Below are positions 23,405 through 33,161 of a stretch of 64,000 nucleotides of DNA, piece by piece. Where the stretch lies: NCBI GenBank assembly GCA_015698045.1, contig BLAL01000043.1, positions 1,798,001 through 1,862,000 of the forward strand, read 5' to 3'. Source of the stretch: Rhizophagus clarus. Taxonomy: Eukaryota > Glomeromycota > Glomeromycetes > Glomerales > Glomeraceae. Each line of letters opens with the position of its first letter. The stretch's first letter is position 1. A program made the translations under genes and the position numbers. Under the pieces are notes generated by a model. The model ran no database searches and was not told the DNA's origin. It saw only the letters and a program-made list of their open reading frames with translations.

Positions 23405-25630
23405 AAAATAATTCAACTTACTGTTGTCGAACTTTCACCGATCTCATCCAAATCTTCAGGTCTAGTTGAATTCATTTCTGCCGAATTTAACAAGAAATCT
23501 GAATATGGCTCTGTTAAATTCAGTTCTATTGGCACACGATCCTCGTAAGATTGAATCAAATCATCAACCATGTCATCATATTCACTAATGCCAATTGTTT
23601 TGTTTGTTTCATCTGTCTCGTACATTTTCATTTTATTGAGCGTCCATTCAGGCGCATTCTCGAGAGGTTTACTAGACATGAAGTAAATATCATTATTATA
23701 AATTCGCTCCCGTTGCTTTTTTGCGCGTTGAATATATTCTGCTTCAGGGTCTAATACGTCTCGTAATAGTTGTTTTAACTATTAAAACAAAGATAAATAA
23801 ATATCGAATAAATATTAAAATAGGTTAGGAGCAGTAATCACTTTAATACCTCATCTGAACGCCATGACCAATCATATACATGCAAGAACCGCTTATTATC
23901 AGGCAATTTTTGTCTTGAATTGTCTTCAGAATCTGATTGCTCAATGGAATGACAATCATTCTGTACAAGCATTGGTAATAATTCGTTTTTATCGAATTCC
24001 TTTATGTTAGCATCATTTCTTTCGTATAATTTTATTGCCACCTTTACTCGTCTATTTTTTTCTGTTGAATATATAAAGATTAATTTCAAATGACTAAAAA
24101 AAAGTGCATTAAAATAAAATACTGCTCACTTCAGACAATCACGCATTCACGTGCATCCTACGGTCGACTTTATCTAATTGGCCTGATAGTTGTTTCTGTT
24201 GTTTATCTTTTTTATGCTTGTGAATTGATCGTAACCAGTTCGACAATTGGGTTACAGACGGATTATAATGTCCACTCATCAACCTTTTTAATTCAGGTAT
24301 CAATTTTTCGTATATCTTTGCTATCTGTTCACTAAAAGTCTTACCGTAATCCAACCGATATTCTTCAGGTATTTGACCTTTCAAGAGGTTCTTTATTTCG
24401 TCCTAAACAATAAGAGGAAATAATAAAAGCTGTATATATACATTAACACAATTCAGCTGCAAATAGTCTTGTAAAATTCTTACTCTTGCAGCTGAAGCGG
24501 CAACTTCATCAGGCGATTTCTCTCTCAATTTTAATCTTTTATTGGGCATTTTGGTGAATATTGCTGCAGAGAATCGATAGTCTTTCGAGGTGTGCGAAGT
24601 TACTTGAGCCGTTGAAGTTCTTCTTGGAGAGTTTTATTCTCTTCACATAATTAGTTCGATTCATCACCAAAAATTTCATTAAACTGCCGTAGTAAGGAAT
24701 TCTCCTCCTCGACCCTATGAACACGGTCTTGCAAATTATCTATTTTTCGTTTCATTTCTGATACTTTGACCTTTTCCTGATTCAATTCGTTCTGTAGTCG
24801 AAGGGTTTCATTTTTTAAATTTTCTAGCTCTAAATTACCTATTTTAAATTATAAGGATATGTATCGAATCGTAACGAACAGATGTAATATAATAAATATT
24901 AAAATATAACAAAAAATTCAGTTTACCCGCTTCTTCATTACTCGGTTGAACATTTCTTGGTGCTCTTTCTTCGTGATGTGAATGGTAACTTTTCGATACA
25001 TTAATATTAGGATATCTTTAATAATATCAGAAGTTTGTTGAGATTGAGTTTGAGTTTGACTTAATAAGGCTAAAATATCTTGTGAAACAACGAGTCTAAA
25101 GGGAGCTGTAGTATTAGTATTTAGTGATGTTGGTGTTGAAGCAATATTTCGTGGTGTGGCAATATTTCGTGATGTAGACGAGGCAGTGGTATTAGTTGGT
25201 GTTGACGCTCGTAGTGTGGCAATATTTTGTGGTGTAGACGAAGCGATGGTATTAGTTGGTGTTGACGCTCGTGGTGTGGCAATATTTCGTGGTGTAGTGT
25301 TAGTTGGTGTTGACGCTCGTGGTATGGCAATATTTCGTAGTGTAGTATTAGTTGGTGTTGACGCTCGTGGTGTGGCAATATTTTGTGGTGTAGTATTAGT
25401 TTGTGTTGACACTCGTGATGTGGCAATATTTCGTGGTGTAGTATTAGTTGGTGTTGACGCTCGTGATGTGGCAATATTTCATGATGTAGATGAAATGGTG
25501 GTATTAGTTGGTGTTGGTATTGAAGCAATATTTCGTGGAGGAGTTGATGTTGTATGTGGCGATAGTGTAGACGAACCAGCAAATATCTGGTGAAGGAGCA
25601 TTTGGTTTTGATGGTTTCTTACGAACCATT
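23405..25630 (-). pseudogene. Second CACTA gene (TnpA-like candidate): tandem-repeat and coiled-coil protein, decayed
   Basis: On the minus strand, a gene seems to start at an ATG near 25630 (MVRKKPSKPNAPSP). It passes into about eight tandem copies of a Thr/Pro/Asn-rich 16-residue unit (ASTPTNTTPRNIATPR and variants, 25150-25540), then a coiled coil (NLELENLKNETLRLQNELNQ..., 24650-24850) and further acidic and Trp-containing segments down to the stop near 23413. Introns are likely (an acceptor near 24842). The coiled coil meets a TAA where context suggests Gln (NQLCEENKTLQ), and at least one frame change lies before the repeat block. CACTA elements often carry a second gene for a DNA-binding helper. 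That role is inferred from position and divergent orientation; there is no recognised domain. Confidence 0.5.
25150..25540 (-). repeat. Coding minisatellite, ~48-bp unit, about eight copies
   Basis: Tandem units of about 48 bases (some about 60) encode ASTPTNTTPRNIATPR-like peptides on the minus strand. Copies differ by scattered substitutions and by an optional ASST insertion. The plus strand is also open across the block, but that frame is an antisense shadow. Confidence 0.8.
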
Positions 25631-25744
25631 ATTGTTTTAAAATTATTTTTATTTTTTATTATTATTTTTTAAAAAAGAAAAAAGGGCGATTTTTTTGTAT
25701 GGAACGAGGAAATTGGACCACTATTTATATCTATTTCTTTACTA

Positions 25745-25955
25745 TCAAATTAGACTTTTAACAATTAACGATCACAAACATTTGTATAAAATTAGACTTT
25801 CAATAGGCGTGATCAAATTAGACTTAAACTTTCGCATCAAATTAGACTTTTAATTAATTAAACATATATTAAACATATCAAATTAGACTTTCAATCATTA
25901 GCCGTTAATGATCAGATTAGACTTAAACTTTCACATCAAACTAGACTTTCAATTA
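25745..25955. repeat. Seven copies of a TCAAATTAGACTT motif between the two CACTA genes
   Basis: The motif (A)TCAAATTAGACTT, with one or two changes per copy, occurs at about 25748, 25788, 25816, 25841, 25878, 25911 and 25937, spaced 25-40 bases, in one orientation. It sits in the divergent promoter between the minus-strand gene and the Tnp2 gene. CACTA elements bind their own helper protein at short repeated sites, usually subterminal; an internal cluster is a candidate operator array. Confidence 0.5.
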
Positions 25956-26125
25956 ATTGAACAGTTAAATCGCATTGAGTGCGTGGTATAGTATATATTT
26001 TATTTTTTAAATTTCAGTTTTCGTTTAATTTTCTATTCAACTTCTTACGTCTAATTTTTCGTATTCGAATTTGTCTATTTTGTTAATTATATCATCAATA
26101 TCATTTTAAAACGGAATATAATCAC

Positions 26126-26287
26126 AATATCACTAAAAATTCGATATCACTAAAAATTTGATATTAATAAAAAAACTAAAATATCACTAAAAATTCGACA
26201 TCACTAAAAATTTGATATTAATAAAAAAACCACAATATCACTAAAAATTCGACATTACTAAAAATTTGATATTAATAAAAAATCACT
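26126..26287. repeat. Three tandem ~54-bp units upstream of the Tnp2 gene
   Basis: Three head-to-tail copies of an AT-rich unit beginning AATATCACTAAAAATTCG and containing ATTTGATATTAATAAAAAA lie just before the transposase start region. They probably form part of the promoter area. Confidence 0.65.
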
Positions 26288-26374
26288 ATTAATTAAATAT
26301 AACAAAGTATATTATAACTTTATTCAACGTAAAAATCATATTACAACTTTATCGTATCTAACTTTTATCAAAAA

Positions 26375-27947
26375 ATGAAAAAAGGGGGAAGAAAACGCAT
26401 TGCTGCTAATATCATAAACGAATATAATAATCCTAGTTCATCGACCTCTGAACAAACATCTACTGAATTTACGATCAGAAAATCAAGAAAGAAGGTTCTG
26501 TGCTTTTGCAGCCATTGTAATGGAAAAATGGTCGATCTGCGTACGAAGGAGGAACATGAGCAAATGAATGAGTAAACGACTTCTTTGGAACTATTAAATT
26601 GCGATAAGGCTCCAACGTCTCAAGAGTTAGTAGAACTGATTGATTCGACAATATCATTAGCAGAACCACAAGATACGACAATGTCTATTGATACACATTC
26701 TGATAATGATACGTATGAGGAACAGAAATATATATTTCTTCCACGCAAAAAAGGGCAAAACCAGGCACATTTCGTCGTATCACTGAAGTTGAGCTAGTCG
26801 CTGAAGATTCCTCTTATAATATGCCAGCTGAATATGACACGGATGATATTTATACTAGTGAATCTTCGATACAAGAAGATTCTCCTAATGATGAAGATAA
26901 CGATTTTTCAGATAATTTTGAGAATTACTCTCATCCTATGTTCAATATACCGGATATTTCAGACACACCAGATATTTCAGAATTACCAACAGATGAATTA
27001 ATTAAAGGGATTTTGATATGGATTATGAAGTTCAGGTCGAGTCATAACATACCAAATACCGCAATTGAAGAATTAATACAATTTATTAAAATAATATTGA
27101 AAGTATGTAAAAATATCAATTACGAATCATTCCCAAATTCATTGTACATGTTAAGAAAAAAGTTAGGACTTTTCGATCGATTTACGCAATTTGCAGCCTG
27201 CCAAAAATGCCACAAATTATACAAAAAAGAGGAGATAATATCAAAAGATAATAATACCGTTAGGAAATGCAGCCATGTCAAATTTTCAAATTCGGCTACA
27301 AAGAGATTAAAACAATGTCGTACTCCTTTAGGGAAGAAAATTTCTTTAAATAATAGTATATCAATTGTTCCTGAATTAATTTATCCAGTCTCGAGTATAC
27401 AACAGCAGCTTTCTAGTATATTCAAGCGGCCAGGATTTGAAGAATTACTGCGGCATTGAACACGTCGTTCAATAATTGACAATGTTCTATCAGATATTTA
27501 TGACGGCCAAATATGGAAAAATCTTAAGGAATCGTCTAAACAAAGGTCAAATAACTTTTTCTGACCAGACAAGGCTGATGCTCATCTAGGATTAATGATG
27601 AATTTGAATTGGTTCCAGCCTTACGAAGGAACGATTTACAGTACAGGTGTAATATACGCAGTAATATGCAATCTACCTCGGGATGTTTGATTTAAGCCTG
27701 AAAATGTGCTTATACTTGGCATATTATCAGGGCCTGATGAAGTTAAATTGCATAAAGTTAATCATTATCTTTCGCCAATAATAACAGAATTAGAGTCACT
27801 TTGGGAAGGCGTGAATCTTAATCACACTAATGAATGTCCAAATGGCAAAGATATTCAAGCTGCATTAATAATTGCTTCGTGCGATATTCCTGGAGCTCAA
27901 AAATTATGCAGGCATATCTCTGCACTCGCATCATGTCATCAATGCGA
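26375..27947 (+). pseudogene. tnp2: Tnp2-type CACTA transposase, 5' part
   Basis: The start MKKGGRKRIAANIINEYNNP leads into a C-x2-C element (CFCSHCNGKM), acidic linkers, a second zinc-like region (CQKCHKLYKKEEII...CSHVKF) and the transposase core: LMMNLNWFQPYEGTIYSTGV, NLPRDV, KPENVLILGILSGPDE, HYLSPIITELESLWEGV. This order is typical of fungal Tnp2 (PF02992-type). The gene is broken: a TAA at 26573-26575, a frame change in an A/G run near 26750, and in-frame TGA codons at 27457-27459, 27562-27564 and 27688-27690. At the last two, context suggests Arg (CGA). Reading stops in CHQCE because of the inserted element; the protein resumes at 42416. Role: cut-and-paste transposition. Confidence 0.82.
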
Positions 27948-29692
27948 AGTAGGGTAAATATGGGGGTTCTGGGACAAAATTACCATATAGCTATAAAAGG
28001 AGTAAGCCCCTCCCAGCTTAATTCCCGATATAGAAATTTAAGTAATCTATTTTAGGAACCAAACCCATATTTGCCCAGCAAGAAACATATCGAAAACTAA
28101 TATAGAATTCAGACTTAAAATCAAGCTGGGCTCAAACCCTGTTAACATACCCATCTTGCCCAAATTTGATGTTTAAAAGCCAAAGGAGAGCACCATCATT
28201 ATTAACGAGCTGGCCAAATTTTAATTCCAAATAAGATAACAAAAAAGTATGCCATCCAGCTTGCCACCAAAAAGTCAGATGAGCATCGATGACCAAAGTG
28301 TCCGAGCATGCTCATCTGATGGTCCTTCAAGCAAAATAAGCATACCAGATTTAATGTTATCCTAGAATGAATTCTAAAACTGATTCATTGTAGTAAACAA
28401 AATAAAAAATTTACACCTAAGCCTGTCTTAGGTGTAAATTTTTTTGTATACGAATAACTAAACCAAAAAGCTATAGCATAAGTTCTATCATACAAATATT
28501 TTTCAATATACAGGAAACCAATCTGAAGTCATTTCCTTTACACAATCATTAGGGCAAAAAGTCCAACCTTAGGTGTAAAAAAAAATTTCACCCGGCTAAG
28601 TCTAACATTAGGTGTAAATTTTTTGTATACGAATAACTAAACCAAAAAAGCTATAGCATAAGTTCTATCATACCAATAATATTTCAATATACAGGAAACC
28701 ATTCTGAAGTCATTTCCTTTACGCAATCATTAGGGCAAAAAGTCCAACCTTAGGTGTAAAAAAAAATTTCACCCGGCTAAGTCTAACATTAGGTGTAAAT
28801 TTTTTGTATACGAATAACTAAACCAAAAAAGCTATAGCATAAGTTCTATCATACCAATAATATTTCAATATACAGGAAACCATTCTGAAGTCATTTCCTT
28901 TACGCAAACATTAGGACAAAAGTCAAACCTTAGGTGTAAAAAAAAATTTCACCTAACTAAGTCTCACTATAAGGGTAGGCAGAGCAAGTATACAAGATAT
29001 GTTCACGAGAAAGTATAACCATGAGGTGAAAAAAAAATCCTCCCAATAGCATACTACTTAGGTAGCAAGAGAAAACAAGCATGAGGAGGAGCAGAGCGAT
29101 GACGAATGCACGTTCGATATAGGAGAATAAGTATAAGCAGGCAAAGCCCTTTAAGGCGACGCCAGTGAATACGCATTCGACCATATGCAACCATATTCTA
29201 ATGTATGCAATATATGAGGCAAATAAGAATGCCAAAATATGTTAACCTCTGCAACGCACTATTGGCAAGTCTTACCAAACAGTAACCACAGACAGCGAAG
29301 CAAAGCGGAGCATGTATACAAGATAAGTCAACCTCTGCAATGCACCGCACCTAAAGGTGTAAATTTTTTTCGAAAAGGTTACTCCCTATTATACGTACCT
29401 AAGGCTCTATCACGAAGCCTATTAATATACTGAGTCACATAATAACTGTTAGCATGCTTCCTACAAAGGCCAGGTTCAGAGCTAGTTGGCTTACCACAAA
29501 CATTACAAGGAAGACGCTTTCTAGATTTCCAATGTTCATGACATCCTTCAGGCCGACGGCAGGTCCGTGCACAGATACCACCAGTTCTAAGTAAATAGTT
29601 GCAAGAATATTCGCCTATCATAGTAATAAGAAATAAATATTTTATTTTAAACAAAAGATCTTGTAATATTAATACAAGCACCGGAGTAGCAA
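27948..29692 (+). repeat. Left terminal inverted repeat of the Polinton-like element (1,745 bp)
   Basis: It matches the reverse complement of 40852-42415 nearly base for base, except that it carries three copies of a 181-bp internal unit against two on the right, which accounts for the length difference of 181. A hairpin (CAGATGAGCAT at 28276-28286, its complement at 28308-28318) lies inside. The inner edge is at GAGTAGCAA. Confidence 0.9.
28425..28967 (+). repeat. Three tandem 181-bp units in the left inverted repeat
   Basis: Each unit contains TAGGTGTAAATTTTTT, GTATACGAATAACTAAACC, ATACAGGAAACC and CCTTAGGTGTAAAAAAAAA. The two outer units differ slightly, and the middle one is nearly identical to its neighbours. 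Confidence 0.85.
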
Positions 29693-29720
29693 AACTTTTA
29701 CAATGAGTACACAAAATCAA
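29379..29720 (-). CDS. Cysteine-rich small protein at the inner edge of the left inverted repeat
   Basis: The 113-residue frame lies mostly inside the inverted repeat, and its last 100 residues are repeated exactly by the frame in the right repeat. The common part has a hydrophobic start (LLFKIKYLFLITM) then a Cys/His-rich zinc-binding-like segment (CARTCRRPEGCHEH, CNVCGKPTSSEPGLCRKHA). I do not recognise the family. Being in the terminal repeat, it exists in two copies per element, both reading outward toward the termini. It may be a DNA-binding or nucleic-acid-packaging factor, which is speculation. Confidence 0.5.
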   Translation of the reverse strand: MILCTHCKSFATPVLVLILQDLLFKIKYLFLITMIGEYSCNYLLRTGGICARTCRRPEGCHEHWKSRKRLPCNVCGKPTSSEPGLCRKHANSYYVTQYINRLRDRALGTYNRE

Positions 29721-30086
29721 TTAGCTGATACCAAGCCCACATATCAGGAAATCGAACAAGTATTAATAAATGTAGTCAAAGCTGGCATCTATTATAGAAG
29801 GCCAAAGGAAGGTAAATTCATGCAATCATATAAAGAAAGGATCAAAAAATTACGTCAGGCAGAGGAACCACAAGAATATGTATTAAAATTAGCCATGACG
29901 ATATTTCCTAATAAAGATAAATATGATAAAATCATGGATGATTATAAATCATGGTATGGACAAGATCCAAAGATTCTTAATTCAATTATAGAATTATACA
30001 AGCTATACCATAAATTAGCTAAAGATTATTTTGTTACAGAAGACAAAGTTAATGAAGAGACAGAAGACTTCCTATCATCACCTTAG
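29703..30086 (+). CDS. Small helical protein of the Polinton-like element, unknown
   Basis: A 127-residue frame begins just inside the left inverted repeat and ends 4 bases before the stop of the convergent integrase gene. The sequence is charged and helical (YQEIEQVLINVVKAGIYYRR..., KLRQAEEPQEYVLKLAMTIF) with an acidic C-terminus. There is no recognised domain. Tight packing against the integrase gene supports a genuine element gene. Confidence 0.55.
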   Translation: MSTQNQLADTKPTYQEIEQVLINVVKAGIYYRRPKEGKFMQSYKERIKKLRQAEEPQEYVLKLAMTIFPNKDKYDKIMDDYKSWYGQDPKILNSIIELYKLYHKLAKDYFVTEDKVNEETEDFLSSP

Positions 30087-30090
30087 AAAT

Positions 30091-31203
30091 TTATTTTGTA
30101 AGAATCCACTGAGGAGGTAATTCCGTATCAAAGGGAATAACCATCAATTCTTCTCGAACAAAAGATCTTTGTGGGCCATTACCATCATCATCTTCCAGCC
30201 AATATAATACTGGCTGATTTTTTTGCACCATAGATTCAAGAATATGATAAATATGAGGAGACCAATTTAAATCACCAGCACGACGTCTTCCACCCTCCAA
30301 TTCACCAGGATAAAGTAAATAACGAACAAGAACATCACTAGAAAGCTTCTCTTCATCAAAACCAATTGGACCATCACGAGAATAAGAAGGCTTAGCAAAG
30401 ACCTCTTCTTTTTCAATAGCCTCAACAGGAGAAATACCAATCTGACGTGTGATAGAATTATTAATATTCTCAACAACTAAAGACAAATTCTTAACCCAAG
30501 CCCTAGAACGAACATTTAAATGCAAAGACAAGAGATCAGAAGCATCCTGGGAAGGAAATAGTTTTTCAACCAAAGTACGATTATACCTTTCAACAATACC
30601 CATAGTGCGTTTAGATTTGGCCTTCTGAATTTTTACATTATGTTCCATCATAAGCACCTCACAATCACCCCTAAACTCTGGCCCCCTATCAGTGATTAAT
30701 AATTTTGGCCAGACCAGAGGAATTTCAGGATCATCATAAATTTTCTCAAGTGCTCGAGCAATAGTCTTTGAAGTTAAGATTCCCTCTCTATCCTTAACAC
30801 TATATGCACCAATAGGAATAGAAGCTTTATATCTAGAAGCAACGTCCACTACATTAAGACAAAAAAGATAAGTAATTCGTCCTACTTTATCATAAGGCAT
30901 ATAAAGAACATCTGCCTGATGGACTTCATTGGGCGTAGTAATAGAGGTAAAACTTGCACAAGGAATATATCTAGGACGTGGCATATGTATTTGGTGTACA
31001 GCCTGTCTCTCAAGCCAGTCATTCACTTCATCAATAGTAAAATCATATCCAGCCTTAATAGAGGCTTCATGTAATTTTTTCGCATTTCTCTGATAACCAA
31101 TAGGTTGATAATAAATCTTTTTCAAAGCAATAGAAATATCAAGATTTCGAGCCTCACCAGAATCTATAGGAATAATAGGTAACAATGAGGGTTGAGCAGA
31201 CAT
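30091..31203 (-). CDS. DDE integrase (retroviral/Polinton type) with C-terminal chromo-like region
   Basis: 370 residues. The rve-type catalytic core has Asp in HQADVLYMP (about residue 98), Asp in LLITDRGPEF (about 172) and Glu in MGIVERYNRT (about 205), the D,D(~33)E triad of retroviral-like integrases. The C-terminal region (WSPHIYHILESMVQKNQPVL, YWLEDDDG, ELMVIP) resembles the beta-barrel/chromo-like tail of Polinton integrases. It should insert the element's DNA into target DNA, making the short flanking duplication. The start overlaps the start of the divergent Gag-like gene by 19 bases, so they share a compact bidirectional promoter. Confidence 0.85.
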   Translation of the reverse strand: MSAQPSLLPIIPIDSGEARNLDISIALKKIYYQPIGYQRNAKKLHEASIKAGYDFTIDEVNDWLERQAVHQIHMPRPRYIPCASFTSITTPNEVHQADVLYMPYDKVGRITYLFCLNVVDVASRYKASIPIGAYSVKDREGILTSKTIARALEKIYDDPEIPLVWPKLLITDRGPEFRGDCEVLMMEHNVKIQKAKSKRTMGIVERYNRTLVEKLFPSQDASDLLSLHLNVRSRAWVKNLSLVVENINNSITRQIGISPVEAIEKEEVFAKPSYSRDGPIGFDEEKLSSDVLVRYLLYPGELEGGRRRAGDLNWSPHIYHILESMVQKNQPVLYWLEDDDGNGPQRSFVREELMVIPFDTELPPQWILTK

Positions 31204-33161
31204 ATCTTGATCAGCTAAATAGCAACTTTGATCTAGGGATAAAGTTAGTACAAAAGAAAATTCACAAACTAGAAGAGGAAATTAAAGCCTGTGAACGATA
31301 CATTTCTTATCTTGAAAAGAATCATCAAACTCGTGAAGAAGAAGTCAATCAGTTAAAAAATAAATGTAAGGTCATCCTAGGTGAGCTTAAAAAATGTCAG
31401 GATCATCTGGAGCTAAAAGAGGAGGCATTAGTTATTCAAGATAATCGAATTATCCAGCTAGAAGACATAATAGATAAACTTAAATCTCGTATACAAGAAT
31501 TATCAAAATCTAATAATAATCATTCCGAAGAAGAACAAAAAAATATGGCAATACCTGATATTTTAATAAATATTGCTAGAGCGCTAGATCGGGTGGAATC
31601 ATATTTTGATGGGGATACATCATTCAACCCCAAAAATACACTAGATGGTATACGAATCTTATTAACAACTGCTCGTGGACTTATGCAAAGACATGCTCAA
31701 GATGCTATTAACATGCAAGGTTTATACCGTACAGCTAATGAGCGAATCAATGCCCTTAGGAATGAATTAACAAATACTAGAAATGATTATATTCAAGCTC
31801 AATTATTAACTTTAGCATATAATAATGAGGTAAATGAGCGTCGACGTTGGTGGCAAATAGCACAGGATAGGCAAACTAATGGACAAAGGATAGCCTTAAG
31901 AAAGCAAAATCGAATAAATGTATTAATAGGAGAAAAAGCTATTCTTCAGCGAATAAATCAGAGACGCAAAGCAGAGGCAGAATTAGCAGAATTCAATCGG
32001 GCATTTGTATTTAATAGATACCAAAAATGGAAGGGTAGGGAATTAAATTCACGACAAATTATTTTGAATTTACAAAACAATCCTCCAGGAAACATGGCTA
32101 CAATACAAGATGTCATGCATACATTAGCACCATTACTTGCGCAATTACCCAATTATGATGGGCAGGAACCACCAGACGTATATTATCAAAAGCTTAGAAA
32201 TATAAATGAGATGGCACGTCCTTTAGCCATTGCTGGCTTTAATGCCGTTGCAAGATGTCAAGTTATGATAAATAAAATGACAGGTAGGTTTGCACCTGTT
32301 CCTGCCAATGATCCTTATGCAGTAGGTAATCCAGCTATTAATACTGAACCTTGCTTCCTAAACTGGTTGCGTGAAAAATATAGAGAAGTTATGGTAGGGA
32401 CTAACCGAAGTGCTATATTTGCTCTTGTTAATGAAAAGTTTTTAGAGACAGATACTCCTGATAGTTATGAAAAACGAATCAAACCACTAGTACAAGCAAT
32501 GCCAGATGCTGATGCCTTACCTTATCTATTTAATCAATTGCCTTCTGATTTAGAAATGAGAGTTAGAATTGCTACTCCTGCTACAGTCATTGCATTTTTT
32601 ACAGACTTGCGTAATATATGGCATGAAAGTGCAGGCAAAAGAATACAAGCTCATACAATAGCTCCAGTTAATTATAAAGCTCAACCACAAAAAGATGATT
32701 TTAAAATTCGTCTAGCAAGAGATTTGGGATATACAGGAATAGGAACAGATGACGCTACATTAGAAAATTTTATTTATGAAGAACTTAAAAAGAGATTAGG
32801 AGGTCAAACAGCTCATGTTAGAAAGAGTCCCTTTACACCCAGAAGTGCCTATGCCACAAAGAAAGTTGTTAGAAAGGTAGTGCCAAGTAAAGCATCAAGT
32901 AAACTTGTCCGGCATTGCTCAGTATGTGGAAATGCTGGACATACAAAGGTTAATTGCCCCAGACTAAAGCGGACTAAAAAAGTTAATTATGTATACCAAA
33001 ATGAGGAAGAAGATCCTGAAGACTCTGAAGATTCTGAAGAATACATATTGGAAGAAGATTCTGAAGAAGAAATTGAAGATGATAATGAGGATGATATTGA
33101 TGACGAATCACGAAATTGCTATGCTTTAAAAAAAAAGTGGTGCGAAGTGGAGTACCTATAA
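31185..33161 (+). CDS. Gag-like protein with coiled coil and CCHC zinc knuckle
   Basis: 658 residues. The N-terminal ~120 residues are coiled coil. A second helical part reaches about residue 300. Residues about 330-500 (LPNYDGQEPPDVYYQKLRNI, FLNWLREKYREVMVGTNRSA, LPYLFNQLPSDLEMRVRI) follow the pattern of retrotransposon Gag capsid regions (W..L...Y, then L..LP...). A zinc knuckle CSVCGNAGHTKVNC (C-x2-C-x4-H-x4-C) is near residue 578, followed by a strongly acidic tail. This resembles LTR-element Gag rather than any Polinton capsid. The likely role is a structural shell or nucleic-acid binding. Homology to Gag is by pattern only. Confidence 0.72.
   Translation: MRVEQTYLDQLNSNFDLGIKLVQKKIHKLEEEIKACERYISYLEKNHQTREEEVNQLKNKCKVILGELKKCQDHLELKEEALVIQDNRIIQLEDIIDKLKSRIQELSKSNNNHSEEEQKNMAIPDILINIARALDRVESYFDGDTSFNPKNTLDGIRILLTTARGLMQRHAQDAINMQGLYRTANERINALRNELTNTRNDYIQAQLLTLAYNNEVNERRRWWQIAQDRQTNGQRIALRKQNRINVLIGEKAILQRINQRRKAEAELAEFNRAFVFNRYQKWKGRELNSRQIILNLQNNPPGNMATIQDVMHTLAPLLAQLPNYDGQEPPDVYYQKLRNINEMARPLAIAGFNAVARCQVMINKMTGRFAPVPANDPYAVGNPAINTEPCFLNWLREKYREVMVGTNRSAIFALVNEKFLETDTPDSYEKRIKPLVQAMPDADALPYLFNQLPSDLEMRVRIATPATVIAFFTDLRNIWHESAGKRIQAHTIAPVNYKAQPQKDDFKIRLARDLGYTGIGTDDATLENFIYEELKKRLGGQTAHVRKSPFTPRSAYATKKVVRKVVPSKASSKLVRHCSVCGNAGHTKVNCPRLKRTKKVNYVYQNEEEDPEDSEDSEEYILEEDSEEEIEDDNEDDIDDESRNCYALKKKWCEVEYL

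Noticed and set aside
25156-25593. Plus-strand open frame rich in GVDARGVAIF repeats
   Set aside because: It is the antisense shadow of the minus-strand coding minisatellite; the minus strand has the start and the downstream coiled coil.
28957-29235. Hydrophobic 92-residue frame in both inverted repeats of the Polinton-like element (also 41309-41587)
   Set aside because: It looks membrane-like but overlaps low-complexity repeat sequence, has no recognisable family, and could be a chance frame; not called as a gene.
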